Below, in pieces: positions 26,047 to 36,011 of a DNA stretch of 64,000 nucleotides. The stretch spans positions 1-64,000 of the forward strand of contig NZ_CP110678.1 in the NCBI RefSeq assembly GCF_026167545.1, read 5' to 3'. This stretch comes from Sphingomonas sp. S1-29 (lineage in GTDB: Bacteria > Pseudomonadota > Alphaproteobacteria > Sphingomonadales > Sphingomonadaceae). The notes beneath the pieces are model-generated. The model did no database searches. It was not told the origin of the DNA and saw only the letters and a list, made by a program, of their open reading frames with translations. How positions within the stretch are numbered: the first letter of the stretch is position 1; each line of letters starts with the position of its first letter. The position numbers and the translations under genes are program-made.

Positions 26047-27162
26047 TTGTCCGAAATGAAAGACGGTTGGCGCGAGGGCTTTATCGCCCGGCGCAACCGC
26101 GTGCTGGCGAGCCCACGATTCCAGCGCTTCGCGGCGCGATCCTGGCTCACCCGACGGGTCGCGCGCGGCAAGGCGAGCGCCTTGTTCGATCTGGTCGCAG
26201 GGTTCGTCTATTCGCAGACTCTGTCGGCGTTTCTCGAGGCCGGGATGCTCGATCGCCTAGCGGCGGGACCGGTATCGCTCGACGCATTGGCGGCGCGCGC
26301 TGACCTGCCGGCCGAGGCCACTGCGCGCCTGCTCCGCGCCGCCGCGACGCTCGATCTGGTCGAGCCGCTGGCGGGCGATCGATGGGTATTAGGCGGCGCG
26401 GGAGCGGCGTTGCTCGGGAATCGCGGGATCGTCGAAATGGTTGCGCATCATCGGCTGCTCTATGCCGATCTCGCCGACCCGCTGGCGCTGCTGCGCAAGG
26501 GCGGCGGCGGGGCGCTCGGCGGCTACTGGCATTATGCCGGCGCTTCGGGCGAGGGGGATGCTGCCGAGGTTGCGGGCTATTCGGCGCTGATGGCAGCGTC
26601 GCAGCCGCTGGTCGCCGATCAAGTGATCGATTCCTACCGATTCGCGGAGCACCGCCGCATCCTCGATGTCGGTGGCGGCGAGGGGGCGTTCGCGCTCCAG
26701 TTGGCGCGGCGGGTGGCGGGGCCGGCGCTGGCGATGTTCGACCTGCCTGCGGTGGCGGCGCGCGCCACCGCCCGCTTCGAGGCGGCGGGCGTGGCCGATC
26801 GGATCGCGGCGCATGGCGGCGACTTCATCGCCGGGCCGCTGCCGAACGGGCATGACTGCATCACCCTGATTCGCATCCTGCACGACCATGACGACGCGCC
26901 AGCGCTGCAATTGCTGCGCAACATTCACGCAGCGCTTCCCCCTGGCGGGGTGCTGGTGATCGGCGAACCGATGGCCGATGCGCCGGGCGCCAAGCGGATG
27001 GGGGATGCCTATTTCGGCTGGTATCTGCTGGCGATGGGGTCGGGGCGCCCGCGGACCGCGGCGGAGATCATATCTATGGCAAAAACCGCGGGATTCTTGG
27101 CCGCGCGATCAGTTTCGACCGCGCTGCCGCTGACCACGGGCATGGTTGTCGCGCGGCGCTGA
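26047..27162 (+). CDS. crtF: hydroxyneurosporene O-methyltransferase CrtF
   Basis: CrtF methylates the 1-hydroxyl of carotenoids using S-adenosylmethionine. The protein has 371 residues. An N-terminal dimerisation/helical region with winged-helix character (about 50-110, FLEAGMLDRLA) is followed by the SAM fold with RILDVGGGEGAFALQLAR, MFDLPAVA and a catalytic-histidine region LIRILHDHDD. The start is uncertain: TTG 26047 or ATG 26056, three codons later. Both lack a strong Shine-Dalgarno. Confidence 0.93.
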   Translation: MSEMKDGWREGFIARRNRVLASPRFQRFAARSWLTRRVARGKASALFDLVAGFVYSQTLSAFLEAGMLDRLAAGPVSLDALAARADLPAEATARLLRAAATLDLVEPLAGDRWVLGGAGAALLGNRGIVEMVAHHRLLYADLADPLALLRKGGGGALGGYWHYAGASGEGDAAEVAGYSALMAASQPLVADQVIDSYRFAEHRRILDVGGGEGAFALQLARRVAGPALAMFDLPAVAARATARFEAAGVADRIAAHGGDFIAGPLPNGHDCITLIRILHDHDDAPALQLLRNIHAALPPGGVLVIGEPMADAPGAKRMGDAYFGWYLLAMGSGRPRTAAEIISMAKTAGFLAARSVSTALPLTTGMVVARR

Positions 27163-27171
27163 CACGAAAAG

Positions 27172-27189
27172 CGTCAAGAAGAATTGACA
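27172..27189. promoter_or_regulatory. PpsR/CrtJ-type box 1 before bchC
   Basis: CGTCAAGAAGAATTGACA differs from TGT-N12-ACA only in its first base and has the TCAA/TTGA inner symmetry. TTGACA at its right end makes a perfect -35 hexamer. Box 2 follows exactly 8 bp later. Confidence 0.65.
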
Positions 27190-27197
27190 TTAATCAG

Positions 27198-27215
27198 TGT
27201 CCAGATAGAGTGACC
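27198..27215. promoter_or_regulatory. PpsR/CrtJ-type box 2 before bchC
   Basis: TGTCCAGATAGAGTGACC differs from TGT-N12-ACA only in the last base. It covers the expected -10 position (TAGAGT, 16 bp after the TTGACA of box 1). The pair with an 8-bp gap matches the arrangement known for the bchC promoter of Rhodobacter. Confidence 0.65.
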
Positions 27216-27268
27216 CTTATGCAGTGAGGATCCCACCGGGGTCCCGGCGAAGCAAAGGGGAGCGCGCG

Positions 27269-28195
27269 ATGAAGGCGCTGGCAGTGATATTGGAGGCGCC
27301 CGAAAGCCTCTCATTGCGCCCGGTTTCGCTGTTGCCGATGGGGCATGGCGACCTCACCGTCGAAATCGCCTGGAGCGGGGTCAGCACCGGTACCGAGAAA
27401 TTGCTGTGGACGGGGCGGATGCCGCCTTTCCCGGGTCTCGGTTACCCCTTGGTGCCGGGCTATGAGTCGGTCGGCCGGGTGATCGATGCCGGGCGCGACG
27501 TTCGCGGCCGGATCGGCGAATGGGTCTTCGTCCCCGGCGCGACTTGCTATGCCGATGCGCGCGGCCTGTTCGGCGGCAGCGCGCGGCGGGTCATCCTTCC
27601 CTCGGCGCGCGCGATGCCCGTCGCCGAATCGCTCGGTCGCAACGGCACCTTGCTGGCGCTCGCCGCCACCGCGCATCATGTCGTCGTCGGCGGCAACGCC
27701 CCCGACCTGATCGTCGGGCACGGCGTGCTCGGTCGACTGATCGCGCGGATTGCCATCGCGCTCGCTGCCGATGCTCCCACGGTGTGGGAGGTCAATCCCG
27801 ATCGCCGCGATGCCGATGACTATAAGGTGATCGATCCCGCCGCCGACGAGCGCCGCGACTATCGCGTGATTTGCGACGCTAGTGGCGAGGGCGAACTGCT
27901 CGATTCGCTGATCGGCCGGCTAGGCCGCGGCGGTGAGATCGTGCTGGCGGGCTTCTACGACCGGCTGTCCTTTGCTTTCCCCAGCGCCTTTATGCGCGAA
28001 GCACGGCTGCGGATCTCGGCCGAGTTCAAGCCCGCCGACGTTACCGCGGTCACCGAATTGATCGAGGCGGGGCTGCTCTCGCTCGACGGGCTGATCAGCC
28101 ATGTCGAGCCGGCCGCGCGCGCCGCCGAAGCCTATCCAATCGCTTTCACCGATCCCGCGTGCCGCAAGATGGTGCTCGACTGGAGTGCGTTATGA
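27269..28195 (+). CDS. bchC: bacteriochlorophyllide 3-hydroxyethyl dehydrogenase BchC
   Basis: BchC oxidises the 3-hydroxyethyl group to acetyl in bacteriochlorophyllide a synthesis. The protein has 308 residues of the zinc-type dehydrogenase (MDR) fold. Visible features are SGVSTGTEKLLWTGRMPPFPG, VPGYESVGRV, GHGVLGRLIARI (nucleotide fold) and the end ACRKMVLDW. ATG 27269 follows AAAGGGGA. It is the first gene of bchCXYZ-puf and overlaps bchX by ATGA. Confidence 0.95.
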   Translation: MKALAVILEAPESLSLRPVSLLPMGHGDLTVEIAWSGVSTGTEKLLWTGRMPPFPGLGYPLVPGYESVGRVIDAGRDVRGRIGEWVFVPGATCYADARGLFGGSARRVILPSARAMPVAESLGRNGTLLALAATAHHVVVGGNAPDLIVGHGVLGRLIARIAIALAADAPTVWEVNPDRRDADDYKVIDPAADERRDYRVICDASGEGELLDSLIGRLGRGGEIVLAGFYDRLSFAFPSAFMREARLRISAEFKPADVTAVTELIEAGLLSLDGLISHVEPAARAAEAYPIAFTDPACRKMVLDWSAL

Positions 28196-29175
28196 CCATG
28201 TTCGATGTTGGCGTGTTGCGCGAAGAAGCAAGCCATGAGCCCGATCCCGTTCCAACGGGGCCGGTGACCAAGGAAACGCAGATCATCGCGATCTATGGCA
28301 AGGGCGGATCGGGCAAGTCGTTCGCATTGGCCAACCTAAGCTATATGATGGCGCAGCAGGGCAAGCGCGTGCTGCTGATCGGCTGCGATCCCAAATCGGA
28401 CACGACAAGCCTGTTGTTCGGCGGCAAATCGACCCCGACGATCATCGAGACGTCGAGCGCCAAGAAGCTGGCGGGCGAGGAAATCGGCATCGAGGATGTC
28501 TGTTTCCAGCGCGACGGCGTGTTCGCGATGGAATTGGGCGGCCCCGAGGTCGGGCGCGGTTGCGGCGGGCGCGGGATCATCCACGGGTTCGAAACGCTCG
28601 AGAAGCTGGGCTTCCATGAATGGGGCTTTGATTACGTCCTGCTCGATTTCCTGGGTGACGTGGTGTGCGGGGGCTTTGGCCTGCCGATCGCGCGCGACAT
28701 GTGCCAAAAGGTGATCGTCGTCGCGTCGAACGACCTGCAGTCGCTCTATGTCGCCAACAACGTCTGCAAGGCAGTCGAATATTTCCGCAAGATGGGCGGC
28801 AATGTCGGCGTCGCGGGCATGATCATCAACAAGGATGACGGCACCGGCGAGGCGCAGGCGTTCGCCGAGGCGATCGGTATCCCCACGCTGTGCTCGATCC
28901 CCGCGAACGAGGACATTCGCCGCAAATCGGCGAATTATCAGATCATCGGCACGCCCGAGAGCGAATGGGGTTCGCTGTTCGCCGATCTCGCCGCCAACGT
29001 CGCAAGCGCCCCGCCGGTCCAGCCGCGCCCGCTCGACCAGGACGGGCTGCTGGGGCTGTTCAAGCCCGAGGATACCGGGGGCAACTATACGCTGAGGCCC
29101 GCGACGCAGGCCGATATGCGGGGCAAGCCGTTCGTGACCAAGCCGAGCCTTGAGGTCGTGTACGATGCGGTCTGA
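28192..29175 (+). CDS. bchX: chlorophyllide a reductase iron protein BchX
   Basis: BchX is the NifH-like ATP-dependent electron donor to BchYZ, which reduces the C7=C8 bond of chlorophyllide a. The protein has 327 residues. The P-loop is IYGKGGSGKSFALAN (near 31-45). The two [4Fe-4S] cysteines are in GRGCGGRG and [10 protein letters not shown]. The start ATG overlaps the bchC stop; a second ATG lies two codons later. bchY begins inside its last codons. Confidence 0.97.
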   Translation: MTMFDVGVLREEASHEPDPVPTGPVTKETQIIAIYGKGGSGKSFALANLSYMMAQQGKRVLLIGCDPKSDTTSLLFGGKSTPTIIETSSAKKLAGEEIGIEDVCFQRDGVFAMELGGPEVGRGCGGRGIIHGFETLEKLGFHEWGFDYVLLDFLGDVVCGGFGLPIARDMCQKVIVVASNDLQSLYVANNVCKAVEYFRKMGGNVGVAGMIINKDDGTGEAQAFAEAIGIPTLCSIPANEDIRRKSANYQIIGTPESEWGSLFADLAANVASAPPVQPRPLDQDGLLGLFKPEDTGGNYTLRPATQADMRGKPFVTKPSLEVVYDAV

Positions 29176-30721
29176 CGTGGCCCTTCCCCCGGTCACTCCC
29201 GTTGCGGGAGGCGACGCCAGAAGCCGCGACCGTATCGTGGTTGCCGAGGGCGGCTGCGCTTCGGGCGAAACGCTTCGGGCGGCTGCGATCGGTGCGGGCA
29301 AGTCCGACATTCTCGATCGCTATGCCGCCGATTATCCGGTCGATCGCAGCGCCGGCCCGCACGACCAGCCGCAGTCGATGTGCCCGGCCTTTGGCTCGCT
29401 TCGCGTTGGGCTTCGGATGCGGCGTACCGCGACGATCCTGTCGGGCTCTGCGTGCTGCGTCTATGGCCTGACCTTCACCAGCCATTTCTATGGGGCAAAG
29501 CGCAGCGTCGGCTATGTGCCGTTCAGTTCCGAAACGCTCGTCACCGGCAAGCTGTTCGAGGATATTCGCGACGCGGTGCACCAGCTCGCCGATCCGGCGC
29601 TGTACGACACGATTGTCGTCACCAATTTGTGCGTGCCCACCGCCAGCGGCGTGCCGCTGCAATTGCTGCCCGATGCCATCAACGGCGTCCGGGTGATCGG
29701 CATCGACGTGCCGGGGTTCGGCGTACCGACGCATGCCGAGGCCAAGGACGTGCTCGCCGGTGCGATGCTCAATTATGCGCGCAAGGAGGCCGAGGCCGGC
29801 CCCGTCGCGGCGCCGCGCGACCGCGCCGCCAAGCCGACGATCACGTTGCTGGGCGAAATGTTTCCCGCCGACCCGCCGGGGATTGGCCAGATGCTCGAGC
29901 CGTTGGGGCTTGCCGCCGGGCCGGTGGTGCCGACGCGCGAATGGCGCGAGCTCTATTCGGCGCTCGATTGCGCGGCGGTCGCGGCGATCCATCCCTTCTA
30001 CACCGCCAGCGTTCGCGAGTTCGAAGCTGCCGGGCGGCAGGTAGTCGGTTCGGCCCCGGTGGGCGCCGAAGGGACGGCGGCGTGGCTCGACGCGATCGGG
30101 CAGGCCTGCGGTATCGCGCAAACCAGGGTGGATGAGGCAAAGAACCGCTTCGTCCCCGCCATCCGCGCCGCGCTCGCCGCCCGACCCATTAAAGGCCGGA
30201 TCACGGTTTCGGGCTATGAAGGCTCCGAGTTGCTGGTTGCGCGGCTGCTGATCGAAAGCGGCGCGGATGTGCCCTATGTCGGCACCGCCTGCCCGCGCAC
30301 GCGCTGGTCCGATCCCGATCGCGAATGGCTCGAAGCCAAGGGCGTCCGAATCCAGTTCCGCGCGAGCCTGGAGCAGGACATTGCGGCGGTGCATGAATTC
30401 GGCCCCGATCTGGCGATCGGTACGACTCCTGTGGTCCAGCACGCCAAGTCGCTGTCGATCCCGTCGCTGTATTTCACCAACCTCATCTCGGCGCGGCCGC
30501 TGATGGGGCCGGCGGGGGCGGGGAGCCTAGCGCTGGTGGTCAACGCCGCGATCGCCAATCGCGACCGGTTCGAACGGATGACCGCTTTCTTCGAAGGCGT
30601 CGGCGAGGGGTCGAGCGCGGGGGTGTGGGAGACCACGCCGGTCGATCGCCCCGACTTCAAGGCAAAGTTCGCCGCGCGCAGGATCGCGGCGGCGAAGGCT
30701 GCCGAGGCGGTGGGCGTATGA
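29165..30721 (+). CDS. bchY: chlorophyllide a reductase subunit BchY
   Basis: A NifD-like subunit of the dark-operative chlorophyllide a reductase. The protein has 518 residues. Cysteines expected to hold the Fe-S cluster lie in [20 protein letters not shown] and [10 protein letters not shown]. The start ATG 29165 overlaps bchX by 11 bases. The stop lies in an ATGA that opens a 46-codon ORF running to bchZ. Confidence 0.96.
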   Translation: MRSDVALPPVTPVAGGDARSRDRIVVAEGGCASGETLRAAAIGAGKSDILDRYAADYPVDRSAGPHDQPQSMCPAFGSLRVGLRMRRTATILSGSACCVYGLTFTSHFYGAKRSVGYVPFSSETLVTGKLFEDIRDAVHQLADPALYDTIVVTNLCVPTASGVPLQLLPDAINGVRVIGIDVPGFGVPTHAEAKDVLAGAMLNYARKEAEAGPVAAPRDRAAKPTITLLGEMFPADPPGIGQMLEPLGLAAGPVVPTREWRELYSALDCAAVAAIHPFYTASVREFEAAGRQVVGSAPVGAEGTAAWLDAIGQACGIAQTRVDEAKNRFVPAIRAALAARPIKGRITVSGYEGSELLVARLLIESGADVPYVGTACPRTRWSDPDREWLEAKGVRIQFRASLEQDIAAVHEFGPDLAIGTTPVVQHAKSLSIPSLYFTNLISARPLMGPAGAGSLALVVNAAIANRDRFERMTAFFEGVGEGSSAGVWETTPVDRPDFKAKFAARRIAAAKAAEAVGV

Positions 30722-30858
30722 GCATCTCCGTCGCCCACACCGCCATCAGCCGTCACCCCAGCGAAGGCTGGGGTCCCTCGCGAACGCCAGCGAACGGCTT
30801 GCGGCGCGAGACCCCAGCTTTCGCTGGGGTGACGATAATTGTCGAGGCGCACCCGTGA
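30718..30858 (+). CDS. possible 46-aa coupled ORF between bchY and bchZ, made by a repeat
   Basis: This ORF starts in the bchY stop (ATGA) and stops in the bchZ start (GTGA). Most of it (from about codon 12) is the translation of the palindromic repeat at 30751-30834 ([11 protein letters not shown] ... TPAFAGVT). It probably has no function as a protein. It would, however, keep ribosomes moving from bchY to bchZ across the insertion. Existence as a product is inferred only. Confidence 0.35.
   Translation: MSISVAHTAISRHPSEGWGPSRTPANGLRRETPAFAGVTIIVEAHP
30751..30834. repeat. palindromic repeat between bchY and bchZ
   Basis: The arms CGTCACCCCAGCGAAGGCTG and CAGCTTTCGCTGGGGTGACG face each other about 40 bp apart. 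Same family as 13227-13311. It fills most of a 133-bp gap between bchY and bchZ; neighbouring bch genes here overlap. Confidence 0.85.
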
Positions 30859-32297
30859 CGCTCATCATCGATCATGATCGCGCGGGCGGTTATTGGGGCG
30901 CGGTCTATGCCTTTACCGCGATCAAGGGGCTGCAGGTCATCATCGACGGCCCCGTAGGCTGCGAGAATCTGCCGGTTACCTCGGTATTGCATTATACCGA
31001 CGCGCTGCCGCCGCATGAATTGCCGATCACCGTCACCGGCCTGTCCGAACAGGAACTAGGCCGCGACGGCACCGAAGGCGCGATGCGGCGGGCGTGGAAG
31101 ACGCTCGATCCCGATCTGCCGGCCGTGGTGGTGACCGGGTCGATCGCCGAGATGATCGGCGGTGGGGTGACGCCTGAGGGCACCAACATCGTCCGTTTCT
31201 TGCCGCGCACCATCGACGAGGATCAATGGCAGGCCGCCGATCGTGCGCTGACCTGGCTGTGGACCCAGTTCGGCCCGAAAAAAGTGCCGCCCGCCCGCCG
31301 TAAAGAGGGCGCACGGCCCAAGGTCAACATCATCGGGCCGATGTACGGCACATTCAACATGCCCTCTGACCTCGCCGAAATCCGGCGACTGATCGAAGGG
31401 ATCGGGGCCGATGTCGGCATGGCGTTTCCGCTGGGCAGCCATCTTGCCGATGTCCGCCGGCTGGCCGAGGCCGAAGTAAATGTCTGCATGTACCGCGAAT
31501 TCGGTCGCGGGCTGTGCGAGACGCTCGAACGCCCGTTCCTGCAAGCGCCGATCGGGCTGGAAAGCACCACCTTGTTCCTGCGCAAGCTGGGCGAGTTGCT
31601 GGGGCTAGACCCCGAACCGTTCATCGAGCGCGAAAAGCATACGACGATCAAGCCGCTTTGGGATTTGTGGCGGTCGGTGACTCAGGATTTCTTCGGCACC
31701 GCCAGCTTCGGCATCGTCGCAACCGACACTTACGCGCGAGGGATCCGGAATTTCCTGGAAGGTGACATGGGGCTGCCCTGCACCTTCGCTTACTCGCGCG
31801 GCGCCGGGGTGAAGCCCGACAATCATGCGATCAAGGATTCGATCCGCGACAACCCACCGCTGATCCTGTTCGGCAGCTTCAACGAGCGGATGTACATGGC
31901 CGAGGCGGGGTCGCGCGCGATGTATGTTCCTGCCAGCTTCCCCGGCGCGGTGATCCGCCGCCACACCGGCACGCCCTTCATGGGCTATGCCGGGGCGACC
32001 TATCTCGTCCAGGAAGTATGCAACGCGCTTTTCGACGCGCTCTTCCACATCCTGCCGCTCGCCGGTCAGCTCGACGCGGTCGAGCCGACTCCCGCGCGCG
32101 ACCAGGGCGAGATCGGCTGGGACGACGCCGCCAAGGCCGGGCTCGACGCCGCGGTCGAGCGCGAGCCGGTGCTGGTGCGCATCTCCGCCGCCAAGCGCAT
32201 CCGCGACGCCGCCGAGCGCGCCGCGCGCCGCGCGGGCGAAAGCCGCGTCACCGAACACCGGCTGGCCGACGCGCTGACGCAGGGGCAGCGCCCATGA
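30855..32297 (+). CDS. bchZ: chlorophyllide a reductase subunit BchZ
   Basis: The NifK-like subunit partnering BchY. The protein has 480 residues. It begins [19 protein letters not shown], with the cysteine in [13 protein letters not shown]. Its C-terminal segment ([20 protein letters not shown]) is light-independent-reductase-like. The start is GTG 30855, the only one close to the conserved N-terminus. It is followed by pufB after 139 bp. Confidence 0.95.
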   Translation: MTLIIDHDRAGGYWGAVYAFTAIKGLQVIIDGPVGCENLPVTSVLHYTDALPPHELPITVTGLSEQELGRDGTEGAMRRAWKTLDPDLPAVVVTGSIAEMIGGGVTPEGTNIVRFLPRTIDEDQWQAADRALTWLWTQFGPKKVPPARRKEGARPKVNIIGPMYGTFNMPSDLAEIRRLIEGIGADVGMAFPLGSHLADVRRLAEAEVNVCMYREFGRGLCETLERPFLQAPIGLESTTLFLRKLGELLGLDPEPFIEREKHTTIKPLWDLWRSVTQDFFGTASFGIVATDTYARGIRNFLEGDMGLPCTFAYSRGAGVKPDNHAIKDSIRDNPPLILFGSFNERMYMAEAGSRAMYVPASFPGAVIRRHTGTPFMGYAGATYLVQEVCNALFDALFHILPLAGQLDAVEPTPARDQGEIGWDDAAKAGLDAAVEREPVLVRISAAKRIRDAAERAARRAGESRVTEHRLADALTQGQRP

Positions 32298-32436
32298 CCG
32301 CTATCACCGATTTCCGCGCCTCCCCGATGGGGATCCACGCGGCAACGCAATCGCAGCCGGGCGTTCCCGACCGCGATACCGCCTGGGAGCTAGTTCCGGG
32401 CTCCCGTCCTTGTCGGGAAACATGGAGACGACAGAC

Positions 32437-32670
32437 ATGAGTGACATCAGAGACGAAAGGATGGGGCCAGGAACCTACCTGACCCCCGAAGAGGCAAAGG
32501 AGTTCCACAAACTCTTCATGGCCAGCTTCATCGGCTTCACCATCGTTGCGATCATCGCGCATTTCCTGGTGTGGAGCTGGCGGCCATGGCTGCCTGGTCC
32601 CGAGGGCTATGCCGCGCTGAACGACGGCGTCGCAGTGGCGCAAGCCACGTTTTCCGCCCTCTTGGCATAA
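32437..32670 (+). CDS. pufB: light-harvesting 1 beta polypeptide
   Basis: The LH1 antenna beta subunit, 77 residues with a single transmembrane helix. His42 in [16 protein letters not shown] is the bacteriochlorophyll ligand, and His24 is the conserved upstream histidine. The long C-terminal tail ([21 protein letters not shown]) exceeds the usual 50-residue beta chain. ATG 32437 follows GGAGA. No pufQ precedes it. No TGT-N12-ACA site was found in the 139-bp gap after bchZ. Confidence 0.93.
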   Translation: MSDIRDERMGPGTYLTPEEAKEFHKLFMASFIGFTIVAIIAHFLVWSWRPWLPGPEGYAALNDGVAVAQATFSALLA

Positions 32671-32682
32671 GGAGCAGCCACC

Positions 32683-32871
32683 ATGTGGAGAACCTGGCTG
32701 ATCTTCGATCCGCGGCGCACGCTCGTCGCGTTGTTCATCTTCCTGTTCGTGCTCGCAATCTTGATTCACTTCATCTTGCTCAGCACCGACCGGTTCAACT
32801 GGCTTGACGGCCCCAAGACGACACCGGCGTCGATGACGGCGCCGGCGGCGACGGCGCCCCCGGGCACCTGA
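32683..32871 (+). CDS. pufA: light-harvesting 1 alpha polypeptide
   Basis: The LH1 alpha subunit, 62 residues. It has the typical [12 protein letters not shown] start, one membrane helix (about 12-34) with ligand His29 (LIHFILL), then RFNWL and an Ala/Pro/Thr tail. It follows pufB by 12 bp. Confidence 0.95.
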   Translation: MWRTWLIFDPRRTLVALFIFLFVLAILIHFILLSTDRFNWLDGPKTTPASMTAPAATAPPGT

Positions 32872-32881
32872 AGCCGAAGAA

Positions 32882-32905
32882 CCCGCGTGCCGATCGGCGC
32901 GCGGG
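32882..32905 (+). promoter_or_regulatory. pufA-pufL intercistronic hairpin
   Basis: A 24-base inverted repeat with a single G-T wobble starts 10 bases after the pufA stop (CCCGCG ... CGCGGG with GCCGATCGGC at its centre). In Rhodobacter a similar structure protects the pufBA mRNA, giving antenna excess over reaction centre. The same role is inferred. There is no T-run, so it is not a simple terminator. Confidence 0.6.
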
Positions 32906-33013
32906 ACAGGGCAGGCGAGGGCGCGACCATCGGGGCCGCGGCCTTGCCACCCACCGATTTACTGCAACCGCAACGACGCCGGGCACCTCGCCCGCGCGCG
33001 GGAGGGATGGCTC

Positions 33014-33853
33014 ATGGCGCTGCTTAGTTTCGAGCGGAAATACCGCGTGCGCGGGGGGACGTTGCTGGGCGGCGACCTGTTCGACTTCTGGGTCGGGCCA
33101 TTTTATGTCGGCTTCTTCGGGGTGACGACCGCGTTCTTCGCGGCGCTCGGCACCGCGTTGATCCTGTACGATGCATCGCTCGGGCCGACGTGGAACCCGT
33201 GGCTGATCTCGATCGAGCCGCCCGACCTGAGTTACGGGTTGGCGCTGGCGCCGCTACGCGAGGGCGGGTTTTGGCAGATCATCACGATCTGCGCGATCGG
33301 CGCGTTCGTCTCATGGGCGCTGCGCGAGGTCGAAATCTGCCGCAAGCTCGGCATCGGCTATCACATCCCCGTTGCGTTCGGGGTCGCGATCTTCGCCTAT
33401 ATCAGCCTGGTGGTGATCCGCCCGATCTGGCTCGGCGCCTGGGGACATGGCTTCCCGTACGGCATCTTCAGCCATCTCGATTGGGTGTCGAACACCGGCT
33501 ACCAGTATCTCCATTTCCACTACAATCCGGCGCACATGCTCGCGGTGAGCTTCTTCTTCACCACGACGCTGGCGCTGTCGCTGCACGGCGCGTTGGTGCT
33601 GTCGGCGGTGAACCCGGCGCGCAATCGCGACGGGTCGTTGGGCGAGGTCAAGACGCCCGAATATGAGGACAGCTTCTTCCGCGATACGATCGGCTATTCG
33701 GTCGGTACGCTGGGGATCCACCGCGTCGGGCTGTTCCTGGCATTGTCGGCCGGCTTCTGGAGCGCGGTCTGCATCATCATCTCGGGGCCGCTATGGACAC
33801 GCGGCTGGCCCGAATGGTGGACGTGGTGGCTCGACCTGCCGATCTGGAGCTGA
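33014..33853 (+). CDS. pufL: photosynthetic reaction centre L subunit
   Basis: The L subunit of the type-2 reaction centre, 279 residues with five membrane helices. Visible are [20 protein letters not shown], the [20 protein letters not shown] block with bacteriochlorophyll-ligating histidines, and [16 protein letters not shown] with the iron-ligating histidine. ATG 33014 follows GGGAGGG. It lies 142 bp after pufA. Confidence 0.97.
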   Translation: MALLSFERKYRVRGGTLLGGDLFDFWVGPFYVGFFGVTTAFFAALGTALILYDASLGPTWNPWLISIEPPDLSYGLALAPLREGGFWQIITICAIGAFVSWALREVEICRKLGIGYHIPVAFGVAIFAYISLVVIRPIWLGAWGHGFPYGIFSHLDWVSNTGYQYLHFHYNPAHMLAVSFFFTTTLALSLHGALVLSAVNPARNRDGSLGEVKTPEYEDSFFRDTIGYSVGTLGIHRVGLFLALSAGFWSAVCIIISGPLWTRGWPEWWTWWLDLPIWS

Positions 33854-33864
33854 GGGGAAACGTC

Positions 33865-34836
33865 ATGGCACGCTATCAGAATCTCTTCACCCAGGTGCAG
33901 CTTCGCGCCGCCCCCGAAATGGGTCCGCCGATGCACGGCGCCACCTTCGATCGCACCGGCCGCGGGAGCTATTCCTATTGGCTGGGCAAGCTCGGCAACG
34001 CGCAATTGGGGCCGATCTATCTCGGGCCGCTGGGCATGGCCTCGCTGATCTGCGGGTTCCTCGCGTTCGAGATCATCGGGCTCAATATGTGGGCGTCGGT
34101 CAATTGGGATCCGGTGCAGTTCGTGCGCCAGCTCTTCTGGCTCGCGCTCGAGCCGCCGGGACCCGAATGGGGCTTCACCCCCTTCGTCCCGTTGGCCGAG
34201 GGCGGCTGGTGGATCATGGCGGGGATGTTCATGACCGCCAGCGTGCTGCTGTGGTGCGCGCGGACCTATCGCCGCGCCAAGGCGCTCGGCATGGGCACGC
34301 ATGTCACCTGGGCGTTCCTCAGCGCGATCTGGTTGATGCTGGTGCTGGGCTTCATCCGTCCGCTGCTGATGGGCAGCTGGGCCGAGGCGGTGCCGTTTGG
34401 CATCTTCCCGCATCTCGATTGGACCGCGGCCTTCTCGATCCGCTACGGCAACCTCTTCTACAACCCGTTCCACTGCCTCTCGATCGTCTTCCTCTACGGG
34501 TCGACGCTGCTGTTCGCGATGCACGGCGCGACGATCCTCGCTGTCGGCCGCTACGGCGGCGAGCGCGAGATCGAGCAGATCACCGATCGTGGTACCGCCG
34601 CCGAGCGCGCCGGGCTGTTCTGGCGCTGGACGATGGGCTTCAACGCCACGATGGAATCGATCCATCGCTGGGCGTGGTGGTTCGCGGTGCTGACGACGCT
34701 GACCGGCGGGATCGGCATCCTGCTCACCGGCACCGTGGTCGACAATTGGTACCTTTGGGCCATCCAGCATGGCTATGCGCCTGCCTATCCCGGCACCGGC
34801 GTGGTCGATCCCTCGCTTCCGGGAGCACCGCAATGA
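33865..34836 (+). CDS. pufM: photosynthetic reaction centre M subunit
   Basis: The M subunit, 323 residues with five membrane helices. The [37 protein letters not shown] and [10 protein letters not shown] blocks contain the expected histidine ligands. It begins [19 protein letters not shown]. It follows pufL by 11 bp and overlaps pufC (ATGA). No pufX follows. Confidence 0.97.
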   Translation: MARYQNLFTQVQLRAAPEMGPPMHGATFDRTGRGSYSYWLGKLGNAQLGPIYLGPLGMASLICGFLAFEIIGLNMWASVNWDPVQFVRQLFWLALEPPGPEWGFTPFVPLAEGGWWIMAGMFMTASVLLWCARTYRRAKALGMGTHVTWAFLSAIWLMLVLGFIRPLLMGSWAEAVPFGIFPHLDWTAAFSIRYGNLFYNPFHCLSIVFLYGSTLLFAMHGATILAVGRYGGEREIEQITDRGTAAERAGLFWRWTMGFNATMESIHRWAWWFAVLTTLTGGIGILLTGTVVDNWYLWAIQHGYAPAYPGTGVVDPSLPGAPQ

Positions 34837-35990
34837 GTATGCGCCATCGATCCACGGGCTTGCTGGTCGGCGTGACCGGCGCGGCGCTTGCGCTGTCGGG
34901 ATGCGACCTGGGGCCCAAGCAGGTCGTCCAGACGGGGTTTCGCGGCACCGCCATGGCGCAGGTCACCGACCTGAACAACGTCAAGGAACAGGCGGCGATC
35001 CCCGACGATCCCTATGCGCTGCCCCCCGACACCGGGCCGCGCGCGAGCGAAGTGTACCAGAACGTCCAGGTGCTGGGCGACGTCTCGGCCGAGCGGTTCA
35101 ACCATCTGATGGCGCAGATCACCCAGTGGATCGCGCCGCCCGAACAGGGCTGCAATTACTGCCACAACCCGGCGAACATGGCGTCGGACGAAGTCTATAC
35201 CAAGCTGGTCGCGCGGCAGATGCTGCTGATGACGCAGCAGGTGAACTCGACCTGGTCGAGCCACGTCAAGCAGACCGGGGTCACCTGCTACACCTGCCAT
35301 CGCGGCAACGCGGTGCCGCAATATGTCTGGGCGGTGCAGCAGGGCACGCCCAACCCCAATTCGGTGCTGGGCAACAAGCGCGGGCAGAATACCCCCAATC
35401 CCAATGTCGGCTATGCCTCGCTGCCCTATGATCCCTTTGCGCTGTATCTGACCGGCAAGGCGAACTCGCGCGTCGCGGGCAAGACGATTTACCCGGCCTA
35501 TGGCGAGGGGCAGGGCAAATCGACCAAGGAAGCCGAGGCGAGCTATGGCTTCATGATGCACCTGTCGACCTCGCTCGGGGTCAATTGCACCTTCTGTCAT
35601 AATACCCAGTCGCTCGGCGCCTGGAACCTGAGCCGGCCGCAGCGCGCCACCGCCTATTACGGCATCCGCATGGTTGGCGACATCAACGACACGCATATCA
35701 CCCCGCTCACTCCGATCTTCCCCGCCAACCGCAAGGGGCCGCAGGGCGATCCGTACAAGGTGAATTGCATGACCTGCCATCAGGGGCTGCAAAAGCCGCT
35801 CGGCGGGGTCAGCATGCTGGCGCGATCGCCGACGTTGCGCGGCCCGGTGGGCCAGGTTGCGGTGGCTGAGGATGTCGGCGGCGCGGCGGGCCGGGTCGCG
35901 ACCGAGCAGGCGTTCGACGCGCCCGAAGCGGTGAATACTAGCCCGGCGGCGGCACCCGCCGATCGGCCGAGCGCGCCGGTGGCGAAGTAG
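34833..35990 (+). CDS. pufC: reaction-centre tetraheme cytochrome c subunit
   Basis: PufC re-reduces the photo-oxidised special pair from the periplasmic side. The protein has 385 residues. The signal peptide ends in a lipobox (LALSGC, Cys at about residue 24), so it is lipid-anchored. Four heme motifs are present: CNYCH, CYTCH, CTFCH and CMTCH. An Ala/Pro-rich tail follows the fourth. It needs the Ccm system encoded nearby. It ends the puf operon. Confidence 0.96.
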   Translation: MSMRHRSTGLLVGVTGAALALSGCDLGPKQVVQTGFRGTAMAQVTDLNNVKEQAAIPDDPYALPPDTGPRASEVYQNVQVLGDVSAERFNHLMAQITQWIAPPEQGCNYCHNPANMASDEVYTKLVARQMLLMTQQVNSTWSSHVKQTGVTCYTCHRGNAVPQYVWAVQQGTPNPNSVLGNKRGQNTPNPNVGYASLPYDPFALYLTGKANSRVAGKTIYPAYGEGQGKSTKEAEASYGFMMHLSTSLGVNCTFCHNTQSLGAWNLSRPQRATAYYGIRMVGDINDTHITPLTPIFPANRKGPQGDPYKVNCMTCHQGLQKPLGGVSMLARSPTLRGPVGQVAVAEDVGGAAGRVATEQAFDAPEAVNTSPAAAPADRPSAPVAK

Positions 35991-36011
35991 GGGAGCTTCG
36001 GCGTGCTTCTA

